DNA of 64,000 nucleotides from Cryobacterium arcticum (GTDB lineage Bacteria; Actinomycetota; Actinomycetes; Actinomycetales; Microbacteriaceae). Positions 1-10,548 of this stretch are shown piece by piece (within the stretch, counting starts at the first letter, position 1; every line of letters begins with the position of its first letter). The translations under genes and the position numbers were made by a program. The stretch lies in contig NZ_QHLY01000013.1 in the NCBI RefSeq assembly GCF_003185895.1, forward strand, positions 120,861-184,860. The letters run 5' to 3'. The notes below the pieces were generated by a model. That model was not told where the DNA came from. It did not search any database and saw only the letters and a list, made by a program, of their open reading frames with translations.

Positions 1-531
1 ACCCGGGTCACGGCCGGCGCCATCGGCGGGCTTTACGAGGGTGCCGCCCGGCCCGGACACTTCGACGGCATGCTCACCGTGGTGAACAAGCTGTTCAACA
101 TCGTAGAACCCGACCTGGCCGTGTTCGGTCAGAAGGACGCCCAGCAGGTCTTCTTGGTCGAGCGGATGATCGCCGACCTCAACCTGCGGGTGAGCCTGGA
201 AGTCGTGCCGACGGTGCGGGAGACCAGCGGCCTGGCCCTGTCCAGCCGTAACCACAACCTCGACGAACCCGCCCGGGCCGCGGCCAGGTCGCTTTCAGCT
301 GGTCTCGCCGCCGCCGCATCCGCCGCCCTGAAGGGCGTGCCCGCCGCGATCGTGGCCGCCCATGCGGTGATCGGCGCCCAGACACTGGTTAAACTGGACT
401 ATCTCGTTGTCGTGCACCCGCACACCTACCTGCCGGTCGCCGACGACTACCGTGGCCCGGCGAGGATGCTGGTCGCTGCGGTGGTGGGCAGTACCCGGCT
501 CATCGACAACATTTCCCTGGACATTCCCTAA
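1..531 (+). CDS. panC: Pantothenate synthetase, C-terminal part
   Basis: The reading frame is open from the first base, so the 5' end lies outside the window and 176 residues are visible. PanC condenses pantoate and beta-alanine with ATP in the cytoplasm, the last step of pantothenate synthesis. Family hallmarks are visible: the RPGHFDGM...VVNKLFN segment, the FGQKDAQQ nucleotide-binding stretch, and the TVRETSGLALSSRN loop that holds substrate. The stop lies 57 nt before the chosen lysS start, so co-transcription with lysS is possible. No sign of damage is seen. Confidence 0.96.
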   Translation, partial: TRVTAGAIGGLYEGAARPGHFDGMLTVVNKLFNIVEPDLAVFGQKDAQQVFLVERMIADLNLRVSLEVVPTVRETSGLALSSRNHNLDEPARAAARSLSAGLAAAASAALKGVPAAIVAAHAVIGAQTLVKLDYLVVVHPHTYLPVADDYRGPARMLVAAVVGSTRLIDNISLDIP

Positions 532-588
532 CCGATTCACCTTCGAGGCGCGGCCATGGCCCGCGCACGCCCACAGACGGAGACCCGC

Positions 589-2133
<1,545 letters not shown>

Positions 2134-2138
2134 CTCGC

Positions 2139-2288
2139 ATGATGACATTTCTGCCCAAGGACGAGCTGAAGCCCGACGACGACGGCAAGAAGGGCCCGTC
2201 GACCAACCGGATCATCATCTGGGTCGTCGTCGGCGCCGTCGGCCTGTACCTGCTCGGCAGCGGTATCTACGGCATCCTCGTCAAATAA
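2139..2288 (+). CDS. Small single-pass membrane protein
   Basis: A 49-aa ORF begins 5 nt after the lysS stop. The protein starts MMTFLPKDELKPDDDG, has a charged, lysine-rich N-terminal half and one hydrophobic segment at about residues 25-46 ending in ILVK. The tight spacing behind lysS and an N-terminus that reads as protein rather than noise support a real gene translated from the lysS message. A second ATG at 2142 could be the true start. No domain or function is recognised. Confidence 0.6.
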   Translation: MMTFLPKDELKPDDDGKKGPSTNRIIIWVVVGAVGLYLLGSGIYGILVK

Positions 2289-2301
2289 CCCCGTCCACCC
2301 T

Positions 2302-2362
2302 CGCGAACTGTGACATAAGCACGCAAATCTCGGGATTCCTGGGGCTTAAGTCACGGCTCGCG
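2302..2362. repeat. 61-bp imperfect palindromic element, copy A
   Basis: Arms 2302-2320 and 2344-2362 form a 19-bp stem with few mismatches around a 23-nt loop. A second element of exactly the same length and with nearly identical ends (CGCGA...TCACGGCTCGCG) lies at 41286-41346 in the opposite orientation. It could form an RNA hairpin between the two small genes flanking it. Confidence 0.7.
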
Positions 2363-2385
2363 GATGGGGGCGCGGGTGGATCGCG

Positions 2386-2391
2386 TAGGCT
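2386..2391 (+). promoter_or_regulatory. -10 element TAGGCT, probable leaderless start
   Basis: TAGGCT ends 9 nt before the ATG at 2401 and no Shine-Dalgarno sequence lies between. The same arrangement recurs at 13783, 16316 (minus) and 41358. No convincing -35 is seen. Confidence 0.45.
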
Positions 2392-2400
2392 GGATGGACT

Positions 2401-2577
2401 ATGGATGACTTCTGGGCCAACGCACTGTTCTCGCTCGCGCCCACGGTTCTGGTCGGCGTGATCTTCTGGATCATCATGCGCGCCATCATCCGTGCAGACC
2501 GCACCGAACGAAACGCCTATGCGCGCGTTGAAGCGGAAGAACGGGCCAAGCTCGGCCTCGACAAACCGGCCGGCTAA
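2401..2577 (+). CDS. Small membrane-anchored protein upstream of cls
   Basis: The 58-aa protein has a hydrophobic segment at residues 8-27 (LFSLAPTVLVGVIFWIIMR) followed by a highly charged helix with Arg, Glu and Ala to the C-terminus. The topology is probably N-out/C-in with a cytoplasmic amphipathic tail. Its stop is 3 nt before the cls start, so it is almost certainly co-translated with cls. No family assignment is made. A role with the phospholipid synthase is only suggested by position. Confidence 0.65.
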   Translation: MDDFWANALFSLAPTVLVGVIFWIIMRAIIRADRTERNAYARVEAEERAKLGLDKPAG

Positions 2578-2580
2578 CCC

Positions 2581-4044
2581 GTGTTCGGTATCGACCTGTC
2601 CACCATCCTCCTCGTGGTGGGTTTCATTGTTGACTTCGCCATCCGGGTGATCGCCATCATCGTGGTGCCGCGCAACCGCCGACCCACCTCCGGCATGGCC
2701 TGGTTGCTGGCGATCTTCCTGATTCCGTACTTCGGCTTCCTGCTCTTCCTGCTGATCGGCTACCGCACCCTGCCCAAGCGCCGGGTGGAGATGCAGGCCG
2801 AGATCAACCAGTTCATCCTGGACAGCACCGCCGGCATGGAACGGGTGCAACGCGACCACCCTTGGCCGGCCTGGCTGGAATCCGTCGTAGAACTCAACCG
2901 CAACCTCGGGTCGATGCCGCTGGTCGGCGACAACCGGGCGCGCCTGCACGGTCACTACGAGGAGACCTTCGCGGCGATGGTCACCGACATCGACAAGGCG
3001 AAGAAGTACGTGCACGTCGAGTTCTACATCCTCTCCCTCGACCCCACCACCACACCGTTCTTCGACGCGCTGGAGAACGCGGTCAAGCGCGGCGTGACGG
3101 TGCGGGTGCTGATGGACCACGTCCAGTCGATGCGCAAGCCCGGCTTCAAACAGACCAAGAAACGGCTGACCGACTCCGGGGTGTTCTGGGAGCTGATGCT
3201 GCCGGTACAGCCCTTCAAGGGCAAGTGGCAGCGCCCCGACCTGCGCAATCACCGCAAGCTGTTGATCGTGGACGGCCGAATCGGCTTCATGGGCTCGCAG
3301 AACGTGATCGATCGCACCTACAACATGAAGAGCAACATCCGCCGGGGCCTGAAATGGAAAGACCTCATGGTTCGGCTAGAGGGCCCCATCGTGTCGGGCC
3401 TGAACGCCATCTTCATCACCGACTGGTACAGCGAGACCAACGAGCTGCTCACCCGCGACATCGAACCGGTGCATCCGGAGGACGTCTCAGACTCCATCGA
3501 CTGCCAGGTGGTGCCCAGCGGTCCCGGTTTCGAGGGCGAGAACAACCTCCGCCTGTTCCTCGCGCTGCTCTACTACGCGCAGGAACGCATCGTGATCACG
3601 AGCCCCTACTTCGTGCCGGACGAGTCGATCATGTACGCCGTCACCACGGCCGTTCAGCGTGGCCTGCACGTGGAACTCTTCGTCTCCGAGATCGGCGACC
3701 AGGCCCTCGTCTACCACGCTCAGCGCTCCTACTATGAGGAGCTGCTGCGGGCCGGCGTGAAGATCTATATGTACAAGGCGCCGTACGTTTTGCACGCCAA
3801 GCACTTCACCATCGACGACGACGTGGCCGTGATCGGCTCGAGCAACATGGACATGCGCTCGTTCAGCCTCAACTTCGAGGTGTCGCTGATGGTGCGCGGC
3901 GCGTCGTTCGTGCGGGCCCTGCGCGAAGTGGAGGACGGCTACCGTGCCGACAGCCGCGAACTCACCCTCGACGAGTGGATGAAGCAGCCGCTGCGGTCGA
4001 CGATCCTGGACAACCTGGCCCGGCTCACCAGCGCCGTGCAGTAG
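2581..4044 (+). CDS. cls: Cardiolipin synthase, phospholipase D superfamily
   Basis: Membrane enzyme that condenses two phosphatidylglycerol molecules to cardiolipin and glycerol. The 487-aa length is typical. Two N-terminal transmembrane segments (about residues 4-25 and 36-60) form a PLDc_N domain. Two HxKxxxxD catalytic motifs are intact: H224/K226/D231 (HRKLLIVDG) and H405/K407/D412 (HAKHFTIDD), each followed by the GS.N element. The start is GTG 2581, 3 nt after the small membrane gene. No strong SD is visible, which fits translational coupling. It converges with the pirin gene, the two stop codons being adjacent. Confidence 0.95.
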   Translation: MFGIDLSTILLVVGFIVDFAIRVIAIIVVPRNRRPTSGMAWLLAIFLIPYFGFLLFLLIGYRTLPKRRVEMQAEINQFILDSTAGMERVQRDHPWPAWLESVVELNRNLGSMPLVGDNRARLHGHYEETFAAMVTDIDKAKKYVHVEFYILSLDPTTTPFFDALENAVKRGVTVRVLMDHVQSMRKPGFKQTKKRLTDSGVFWELMLPVQPFKGKWQRPDLRNHRKLLIVDGRIGFMGSQNVIDRTYNMKSNIRRGLKWKDLMVRLEGPIVSGLNAIFITDWYSETNELLTRDIEPVHPEDVSDSIDCQVVPSGPGFEGENNLRLFLALLYYAQERIVITSPYFVPDESIMYAVTTAVQRGLHVELFVSEIGDQALVYHAQRSYYEELLRAGVKIYMYKAPYVLHAKHFTIDDDVAVIGSSNMDMRSFSLNFEVSLMVRGASFVRALREVEDGYRADSRELTLDEWMKQPLRSTILDNLARLTSAVQ

Positions 4045-5052
4045 TCAGCGCCGCGGCTTGAGCCGCACGTTCGGCAACGCCGGCGCCGGCAGGGCAGCAC
4101 CGTGGTACGCCACCTGGCCGAACCGGCCCGAAGCATCCGCGCCCTCGATCACCTCGGCCTGCCACTGAGCGCGGAAGGCCGCGACCTCGTCGTGGTCACG
4201 GCCGATGAAGTTCCACCACATCACGATCTGCTCGCCGAGCGGCTCCCCGCCCAGCAGCACCACCCGGGCCGGGCCCTCCCCGGTGTTCTCCACCCGGATG
4301 CTCGTGCTGCCGGTGGCGAGGAAGCCCAGCTCGTTGCGTTGTATCGCGGTTCCGGCGAAGCGTACGGTGCCGGTGTCGACGAGTACACCGTGCTCGAAGC
4401 CGGGGTCCACCTCGAGGTCGATCGAGCTGCCGGCGGGCAGGTCGAGTTGGGCGCCCACCAGGGGAGTGTCACCGGTGGCCGCGGCGACCTGCCCGGCCAG
4501 CGAGCCCAGGAACACATGCAGGGTCACACCGTTTCGCACGACGGGGTCGATCACGTGGTTCTCGAAATGCGGCGCCTGGTGCCGGGTGAGGTCGGGCAGT
4601 GCGATCCAGAGCTGTACGCCGTGCAGTGTGGTGGTGCTGGGGGTGGACACCTCCGAATGGCTGATCCCGGCTCCGGCAGTCATCAGGTTGAGCTCGCCCG
4701 GGCGCACGAGGGCCAGGCTGCCGACGCTGTCACGGTGTTCCACCTCGCCGGCGAACAACCAGCTGGCGGTCTGCAGCCCGGTGTGCGGGTGTGGCGGCAC
4801 AACCATGCCGCCCGTGGCCGCCACGTCATCCGGGCCGTAGTGGTCGACGAAGCACCAGGCGCCGATCAGCGACCGTTCCCGCTGCGGCAGGGTGCGCCGC
4901 ACGCCCATGGCGCGGGGTCCGCCCAGCGGCACGTCCCGCGGCTGCAACAGCATCACGCCGGGAGCGTCCAGGCTCAGAATCGTGCCGGGCGCCTCCGGGG
5001 AGGCGGTGCCGTCGCAGACGATTTCGGCAGGGTCGCGCTCGAGATTGCTCAC
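4045..5052 (-). CDS. Pirin family protein
   Basis: A 335-aa bicupin of the pirin family. The N-terminal cupin carries the metal-binding set of pirins: PHPHTGLQT (H88, H90) and GAGISHSE (H132, E134). A second pirin C-terminal cupin (FIGRDHDEVAAFR) ends the protein. Bacterial pirins include quercetin 2,3-dioxygenases and redox-sensing regulators; the sequence does not decide between these. The GTG start at 5052 has no SD. A TAAGCT hexamer at 5064-5059 on the minus strand ends 6 nt before it, which suggests leaderless transcription starting within the 3' end of the upstream gene. Confidence 0.9.
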   Translation of the reverse strand: MSNLERDPAEIVCDGTASPEAPGTILSLDAPGVMLLQPRDVPLGGPRAMGVRRTLPQRERSLIGAWCFVDHYGPDDVAATGGMVVPPHPHTGLQTASWLFAGEVEHRDSVGSLALVRPGELNLMTAGAGISHSEVSTPSTTTLHGVQLWIALPDLTRHQAPHFENHVIDPVVRNGVTLHVFLGSLAGQVAAATGDTPLVGAQLDLPAGSSIDLEVDPGFEHGVLVDTGTVRFAGTAIQRNELGFLATGSTSIRVENTGEGPARVVLLGGEPLGEQIVMWWNFIGRDHDEVAAFRAQWQAEVIEGADASGRFGQVAYHGAALPAPALPNVRLKPRR

Positions 5053-5061
5053 CCCCTGAGC

Positions 5062-6561
5062 TTAATCCGCGAGCTCCCTGGCGGGTATCGGTTCGAGGGG
5101 TTCGGTCGGCCCGGTTTGGCCGCGCAGGCTGTCGGGGTCGCTGGGCAGCGGCAGGGTGGCGTTCTGCGCGGTGTCGCCGGCCGGCGCCGGCGGGCCACCA
5201 GGCCCACCGGGCGGCGGTACGGCTGGCCCGGCTGGCGGGCGGATCTCGGCCGGCGGGCGCTGCAGCAACTCCACCAGCAGCACGGCGACGAGGGCAAGGA
5301 TGGCGGTCCAGATGATCACGGCCGGTGGGAGGGGGCGCCAGAAGATGGCGACTGCTGCGGCGCCGAGGCCGATCAACACGTGCGCGATGCGGCGGTAGTG
5401 GTAGAGGAACGCTCCGAATCGGCCGGTGCTGACCCCCGCGTTCTCCGCGGCCAGGCGCAGCCGGCTGGAGAGGCTGATGGTGCCCCGGCGCACGATCGTC
5501 GACCCGTGGAACGGTCCGGCCAGGTAGGCCACGACGGCCACGGTGAAGCCGACCAGGCCAACCGACAGGGCGGTGGTGTTCATGAACGGCACCACGGCGT
5601 CGTAGGCCGCCTGGGCGACGTCGGAGGGCAGATAGACCGGCGACACCGAACTGACGAAGAGAATGCGCCCCACGGCGATGCCCGCCGAGAGCAGTGCCAT
5701 GGCCGCCGCCAGCGCGAGGCCGGCCCAGATCATGGTGCGTGATCGCCGCCTTGCCACGAGCACCCCGAGGACGATCAGGCCCAGGCTCACCAGGGGCAGC
5801 ACGAATCCGAGCACATTCAGCAGTTGGTAGCCGGTGCGTGCCTGCACGAGCGCGTCCGACTGGGCGATCACGATGGTGCGGTTGACGTCGGGGATGTTCT
5901 GGGCCAGGCCGAAGCCTCGGTTGACCAGCTCCTTCTTCACTTCGGCGATGATCGGGCCGAGTTGGATGCCCAGCTCGCCGGTGTCGCTGATCGCGAGGGC
6001 CGAGGAGGTGTCGCCTTCCAGCGCCGCGATCACCTGCATCTGACTGGTTCGCAGAGCCTGCTCCCAGGGCTGGGCGAAGGCATCCGAACTGACCAGCCGC
6101 GTCGCGGTCGACCGGATCAGGCCCTGGATGCCCTGCACGGCCGGTGCCTGCAGCAGCCCGAGCGCATTCTTGGCCGCGGGAGGGAGATCGAGGCTCGCCA
6201 GCCCGTCGAAGAGGTCGCTGGTGATCTGGTCGAGGTCGACGTTGTCGTTCACCACCGCGACGATCTCGTCAACCAGGTAGGCCTGCACGGCCGGGTCCTC
6301 GGCGAGCGGGGCGAGCGAGGCGACAAACCTGTCGGTGTCGTTGACGTACCCCTTGGTCCAGTAAGCGACCACGCTCACCGGGGCCAGGAGCACCCCGACC
6401 GCGATCAACAGCGCGGCGAAGAAGGCCCGCCACCGGTTGGCGGCACGGTGCTCGGCCGCGGGGCCGACCTGTGCGCGCAGCTTCGCGTTCTCGGCGGAGA
6501 GCCGGGCTATCTCGTCTGCCGGATCGGGAGAGACGCGTACGGGATTCGAGGAGCCGTCCAT
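5062..6561 (-). CDS. Multi-pass membrane protein of unknown function
   Basis: The 499-aa protein begins with a short heptad-like stretch (residues 15-35, DEIARLSAENAKLRAQV), then a transmembrane helix at about 45-68. A predicted extracytoplasmic domain of some 175 residues (VNDTDRFVASLAPLAEDP...) follows, then about five further helices, and a proline/glycine-rich cytoplasmic tail. I recall similar proteins as hypothetical membrane proteins of Microbacteriaceae and related actinobacteria, with no known role. It sits alone on the minus strand, followed by the pirin gene. Base composition matches its surroundings. Confidence 0.85.
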   Translation of the reverse strand: MDGSSNPVRVSPDPADEIARLSAENAKLRAQVGPAAEHRAANRWRAFFAALLIAVGVLLAPVSVVAYWTKGYVNDTDRFVASLAPLAEDPAVQAYLVDEIVAVVNDNVDLDQITSDLFDGLASLDLPPAAKNALGLLQAPAVQGIQGLIRSTATRLVSSDAFAQPWEQALRTSQMQVIAALEGDTSSALAISDTGELGIQLGPIIAEVKKELVNRGFGLAQNIPDVNRTIVIAQSDALVQARTGYQLLNVLGFVLPLVSLGLIVLGVLVARRRSRTMIWAGLALAAAMALLSAGIAVGRILFVSSVSPVYLPSDVAQAAYDAVVPFMNTTALSVGLVGFTVAVVAYLAGPFHGSTIVRRGTISLSSRLRLAAENAGVSTGRFGAFLYHYRRIAHVLIGLGAAAVAIFWRPLPPAVIIWTAILALVAVLLVELLQRPPAEIRPPAGPAVPPPGGPGGPPAPAGDTAQNATLPLPSDPDSLRGQTGPTEPLEPIPARELAD

Positions 6562-6690
6562 GGTGCCGCCGCCTTTCGCCTGCGGGTTCTGGTTCGCAAT
6601 CGTGGGGCCGAATGGTGACAGTATTTGCGCTCAGCGGCACCCTGGCAAGGGCAGGCCTGATCGACGACGGCAGCCGGCCGGGGCGCTTGC

Positions 6691-6921
6691 TCAGGCGGCG
6701 CGCACGAGCAGGTCGCCGACCTCGCAGTCCAGGGCGGCGCAGATGGCGGCGAGGGTGGAATAGCGGATGGCCTTGGCCCGGTCGTTCTTGAGCACCGACA
6801 GGTTGACCACGCTCACGCCGACGAGTTCGCTCAGCCGGGTGAGGGTGAGCCCACGTTCGGCGAGAAGCTCATCGAGCCGGCAGTGGATGCCGGTGTCCTC
6901 GTCTGCTTCCGGAGGCGCCAT
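6691..6921 (-). CDS. Xre/Cro-type HTH regulator (YozG-like)
   Basis: This 76-aa protein is essentially one helix-turn-helix domain (LDELLAERGLTLTRLSELVGVSVVNLSVLKNDRAKAIR, split here by eye into two helices and a loop), ending in a CxxGDLL-type segment (CEVGDLLV). Its ATG overlaps the stop of the upstream DUF2975 gene by one base (TAATG), so the two are translationally coupled. Such small Xre proteins regularly accompany DUF2975 membrane proteins in Gram-positive bacteria. The pair probably represses its own operon through the inverted repeat upstream of the DUF2975 gene. Confidence 0.88.
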   Translation of the reverse strand: MAPPEADEDTGIHCRLDELLAERGLTLTRLSELVGVSVVNLSVLKNDRAKAIRYSTLAAICAALDCEVGDLLVRAA

Positions 6922-7568
6922 TAGATGAGCCCGTCGGTGTCGCGCTGCAGGCGTTGCCCGAGTGAAATCGCCCCGGCCGCGACCAGGAGCACCAGGCCGG
7001 TGCCGGCCGGCGCCAGGTCCACCAGGGTGGCCATCGGCCAGAATCCGTCGATCGGGTCGCCGTTCAGCTCACCGGCCGCGATCATGCGGCCGATGCCGCC
7101 GAAGCCCTGGCCGAGGATGGTGCCGATGATCAGCGCGTAGCCCACCAGGGCCACGAGCCAGAACACCGGCCGGGTGAACGGGCGGCGGCGCAGCACGGTC
7201 CAGCAGAAGTAGACCACGGTTGCCGAGACCAGCAGGGTGGTGGCCAGGGCTGTCGATCCTTCCAGGGTGAGCAGGAACCTGGGCAGCGTGCTCAAGCCGG
7301 CGATGGTCACGTCGGCGGAGTCGAAGGTGCCGCTGGTGAGCCTGGCCGTGCCGGCGGATGCGCTGGCGGGCAGCGGCGCATCCGCGAGCAGGGTGACCGC
7401 GAACCTGTCAGTGATCAGCTGGCCGATCACGGTGACGGTGCCGATCACGGCGGCCAGCAGCCCCCAGGCCACCGCGCCGATCAGCACGGTCCAGGTGAAG
7501 AGCCGGGACAACTGGCGCTCGAGCCGGGCGGCGCGCTCGGCCTTCTCCGAAGGTGAAGTGGTCATCAT
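6921..7568 (-). CDS. DUF2975 family membrane protein
   Basis: The 215-aa protein has four predicted transmembrane helices (about residues 25-52, 105-125, 138-158 and 185-205) and an external loop of about 50 residues after the first helix. The RRRPFTRPVFW segment between helices 2 and 3 is characteristic of DUF2975 proteins. It is the first gene of a two-gene operon with the Xre regulator. ATG codons at 7568 and 7565 are both possible starts. Its biological role is unknown; in other bacteria such pairs resemble membrane-sensor/regulator modules, which here is inference. Confidence 0.82.
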   Translation of the reverse strand: MMTTSPSEKAERAARLERQLSRLFTWTVLIGAVAWGLLAAVIGTVTVIGQLITDRFAVTLLADAPLPASASAGTARLTSGTFDSADVTIAGLSTLPRFLLTLEGSTALATTLLVSATVVYFCWTVLRRRPFTRPVFWLVALVGYALIIGTILGQGFGGIGRMIAAGELNGDPIDGFWPMATLVDLAPAGTGLVLLVAAGAISLGQRLQRDTDGLI

Positions 7569-7588
7569 GGGATCATCGCCTAACGATT

Positions 7589-7620
7589 ATCGATATGTGG
7601 ACGATTTCGACCATATCGAT
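7589..7620. promoter_or_regulatory. Inverted-repeat operator upstream of the DUF2975-Xre operon
   Basis: Perfect 9-bp arms ATCGATATG (7589-7597) and CATATCGAT (7612-7620) are separated by 14 nt and lie 21-52 bp upstream of the operon start. Further CGATT/CGATA repeats surround them. This is a candidate autoregulatory site for the coupled Xre protein. The assignment to that protein is inference. Confidence 0.5.
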
Positions 7621-7668
7621 TCTCGATGGGTTAGGCAAGAACTTTCGCGAGTTGCCCTGCTGCGGACC

Positions 7669-7694
7669 AGTTGCCCCGGCCGGCCGGGGCAACT
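7669..7694. repeat. 26-bp perfect palindrome in the clpC upstream region
   Basis: AGTTGCCCCGGCC is followed directly by its reverse complement. A second copy of the outer half, CGAGTTGCCC at 7648-7657, can instead pair with GGGCAACTCG at 7687-7696, so two alternative stems exist. It lies in the 304-bp divergent region between the DUF2975 gene and clpC. It may be an operator or a transcript structure ahead of clpC; no known ClgR or HspR/CtsR site was recognised. Confidence 0.5.
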
Positions 7695-7872
7695 CGTCCG
7701 GATGAGGGCAGGTGGCGGCGGCACCGGCGGGAGCTGGCCGTGAACCGGGAATATGACGCCGCGCGAGAGCATCCGTCACGCCCACGGCGAACAGAGGCAC
7801 CGATCGGGGCTCGTGCTGGTTACTCTCTTTGTATCGGTGCCATAACCGCCCTGGCGCCAAGGGAGTGTCAAT

Positions 7873-10398
7873 ATGTTTGAGAGATTTACCGACCGAGCTC
7901 GTCGTGTCGTCGTCCTGGCCCAGGAAGAGGCCAAGATGCTCAACCACAACTACATCGGGACCGAGCACATTCTGCTCGGGCTCATCCATGAGGGTGAAGG
8001 CGTGGCCGCCAAGGCCCTGGAAAGCCTCGGCATCTCGCTTGATGCCGTGCGCGAACAGGTGCAGGACATCATCGGCCAGGGTCAGCAGCAGCCCACGGGT
8101 CACATCCCGTTCACGCCGCGCGCCAAGAAGGTCCTCGAGCTGAGCCTGCGGGAAGCCTTGCAGCTCGGCCACAACTACATCGGAACCGAGCACATCCTGC
8201 TCGGGCTCATCCGCGAGGGCGAGGGCGTGGCCGCCCAGGTGCTGGTCAAGCTCGGCGCCGACCTCAACCGGGTGCGCCAGCAGGTCATCCAGCTCCTTTC
8301 CGGCTACCAGGGAAAGGAGCAGGTGCAGGTGGGCGCGAACGAGACCGCAGCCGGACCCGCGGGCAGCCAGATTCTTGACCAGTTCGGGCGCAACCTCACG
8401 CAGGCGGCGCGCGACAACAAACTCGACCCGGTCATCGGGCGCGAGAAGGAGATCGAGCGGGTCATGCAGATCCTCTCCCGCCGCTCCAAGAACAACCCCG
8501 TGCTGATCGGTGAACCCGGCGTCGGCAAGACCGCCGTCGTCGAGGGCCTCGCCCAGGCGATCGTCAAGGGCGATGTGCCGGAGACGCTGAAGGACAAGCA
8601 GCTCTACTCGCTTGACCTCGGTTCCCTCATCGCCGGCAGCCGCTACCGCGGTGACTTCGAGGAACGCCTGAAAAAGGTCACCAAGGAGATCCGCACCCGC
8701 GGCGACATCATCGTGTTCATCGACGAGATCCACACCCTCGTCGGAGCCGGTGCCGCCGAGGGCGCCATCGACGCGGCCTCGATCCTCAAGCCGCTGCTCG
8801 CCCGGGGTGAACTGCAGACCATCGGTGCGACCACGCTCGACGAGTACCGCAAGCACTTCGAGAAGGATGCCGCGCTCGAGCGCCGCTTCCAGCCCATCCA
8901 GGTGAACGAGCCGTCGCTGCCGCACACGATCAACATCCTCAAGGGTCTGCGCGACCGCTACGAGGCGCACCACAAGGTCTCCATCACCGATGGCGCCCTC
9001 GTGGCCGCGGCCAACCTCGCCGACCGCTACGTCTCCGACCGGTTCCTGCCCGACAAGGCCATCGACCTGATCGACGAGGCCGGCGCACGCCTGCGCCTCT
9101 CGATCCTCTCGAGCCCGCCGGAGCTGCGCGAATTCGACGAGAAGATCGCCGTGGTTCGTGCCGCCAAGGAGACCGCGATCGAGGACCAGGACTTCGAGAA
9201 GGCAGCGGGCCTCCGCGACGAGGAGAAGAACCTCCTCGGCGAGCGTCTGCGCCTGGAGAAGAAGTGGAAGTCCGGCGACGTCAAGACCACCGCGGTGGTC
9301 GACGAGGGCCTGATCGCCGAGGTCCTGGCCCAGGCCACCGGCATCCCCGTCTTCAAGCTCACCGAGGAAGAGTCCTCGCGGCTCGTCTTCATGGAGAAGG
9401 CACTGCACCAGCGCGTCATCGGTCAGGAAGAGGCCATCTCGGCGCTCGCCAAGACCATCCGTCGCACCCGTGCGGGCCTGAAGGACCCGAAGCGTCCGAG
9501 CGGTTCGTTCATCTTCGCCGGCCCCACCGGTGTCGGTAAGACCGAGCTGGCCAAGGCGCTCGCGGAGTTCCTCTTCGACGACGAGGCCGCCATGATCTCG
9601 CTCGACATGAGTGAGTACGGCGAGAAGCACACCGTCTCCCGCCTGTTCGGTGCTCCTCCCGGGTTCGTCGGCTTCGAAGAGGGCGGTCAGCTCACCGAGA
9701 AGGTGCGCCGCAAGCCGTTCTCCGTGGTGCTGTTCGACGAGATCGAGAAGGCTCACCCCGACATCTTCAACTCGCTCCTCCAGATTCTGGAAGAGGGCCG
9801 GTTGACGGATGGCCAGGGTCGCGTGATCGACTTCAAGAACACCGTCATCATCATGACCACCAACCTCGGCACCAGGGACATCAGCGGCTCGCCCGTCGGT
9901 TTCCAGCTCGAGGGCGACACGGCCACCAGCTACGACCGGATGCGCGGAAAGGTGAACGAGGAGCTGAAGAAGCACTTCAAGCCCGAGTTCCTCAACCGCG
10001 TCGACGAGATCATCGTCTTCCCGCAGCTGTCCAAGCCCGAACTGCTGCAGATCGTGGACCTGTTCATCAAGCGCCTGGGCGACCGGCTGCTCGACCGCGA
10101 CATGACCATCGACATCACCCTCGCGGTGAAGGAGCACCTCATCGAGGTCGGCTTCGACCCCGCCCTGGGCGCCCGGCCGTTGCGCCGCGCGATCCAGCGT
10201 GAGGTGGAAGACCGTCTGAGCGAGAAGATCCTGCACGGCGAGCTGAACGCGGGAGACCACGTGCACGTGGACTTCATCGACGGGGAGTACGTGTTCACCA
10301 CGACGAACCGCAACGAGGCCGTCTCGGTAGGCATCAACGCCGCCGCCGCGGTGGGAACCGGACCGGGCACGCCCGACCTGGCCATCACCAGCGACTAA
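7873..10398 (+). CDS. clpC: ATP-dependent Clp protease, ATP-binding subunit ClpC
   Basis: AAA+ unfoldase that feeds substrates to the ClpP protease; an actinobacterial ClpC1 of normal size (841 aa). The N-terminal double Clp_N repeat (residues 1-145, two [19 protein letters not shown] copies) is complete. The first AAA+ module has Walker A at 213-220 (GEPGVGKT), a UVR segment lies near 430-465, and the second module has Walker A at 550-557 (GPTGVGKT). The D2-small domain ends near 800. GGGAG at 7861-7865 lies 7 nt before the ATG. A strong hairpin terminator follows, so the gene is probably transcribed alone. Confidence 0.98.
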   Translation: MFERFTDRARRVVVLAQEEAKMLNHNYIGTEHILLGLIHEGEGVAAKALESLGISLDAVREQVQDIIGQGQQQPTGHIPFTPRAKKVLELSLREALQLGHNYIGTEHILLGLIREGEGVAAQVLVKLGADLNRVRQQVIQLLSGYQGKEQVQVGANETAAGPAGSQILDQFGRNLTQAARDNKLDPVIGREKEIERVMQILSRRSKNNPVLIGEPGVGKTAVVEGLAQAIVKGDVPETLKDKQLYSLDLGSLIAGSRYRGDFEERLKKVTKEIRTRGDIIVFIDEIHTLVGAGAAEGAIDAASILKPLLARGELQTIGATTLDEYRKHFEKDAALERRFQPIQVNEPSLPHTINILKGLRDRYEAHHKVSITDGALVAAANLADRYVSDRFLPDKAIDLIDEAGARLRLSILSSPPELREFDEKIAVVRAAKETAIEDQDFEKAAGLRDEEKNLLGERLRLEKKWKSGDVKTTAVVDEGLIAEVLAQATGIPVFKLTEEESSRLVFMEKALHQRVIGQEEAISALAKTIRRTRAGLKDPKRPSGSFIFAGPTGVGKTELAKALAEFLFDDEAAMISLDMSEYGEKHTVSRLFGAPPGFVGFEEGGQLTEKVRRKPFSVVLFDEIEKAHPDIFNSLLQILEEGRLTDGQGRVIDFKNTVIIMTTNLGTRDISGSPVGFQLEGDTATSYDRMRGKVNEELKKHFKPEFLNRVDEIIVFPQLSKPELLQIVDLFIKRLGDRLLDRDMTIDITLAVKEHLIEVGFDPALGARPLRRAIQREVEDRLSEKILHGELNAGDHVHVDFIDGEYVFTTTNRNEAVSVGINAAAAVGTGPGTPDLAITSD

Positions 10399-10413
10399 GC
10401 ACGACAATACGAA

Positions 10414-10444
10414 CGAAGGCCCGGCGGATTCCGCCGGGCCTTCG
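10414..10444 (+). terminator. Terminator hairpin after clpC
   Basis: A perfect 14-bp stem (CGAAGGCCCGGCGG with its complement) around a 3-nt ATT loop starts 16 nt after the clpC stop. No long T-run follows, as is common in high-GC actinobacteria. Confidence 0.85.
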
Positions 10445-10548
10445 CTCGTTGCACTGCCGTCCTGCCGTCGTACCGGCCGCGCTCATTGCCGCCCGTAGAC
10501 TGGACATCTTGTAAATCGACGGCCGCATGGCCAGGGAAGTGGGCGGGC

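Noticed and set aside
4102..5742. 546-aa plus-strand frame opposite the pirin and membrane protein genes
   Set aside because: Antisense shadow; the pirin metal ligands on the other strand prove the coding direction.
7861..7872. ClgR or HspR/CtsR operator in front of clpC
   Set aside because: No matching CGC-N5-GCG or HAIR/CIRCE-like site could be found with correct symmetry.
7573..10407. 944-aa open frame antisense to clpC
   Set aside because: It is the mirror of a highly conserved gene in high-GC DNA, with Leu/Glu/Val/Asp-rich composition and no recognisable domain.
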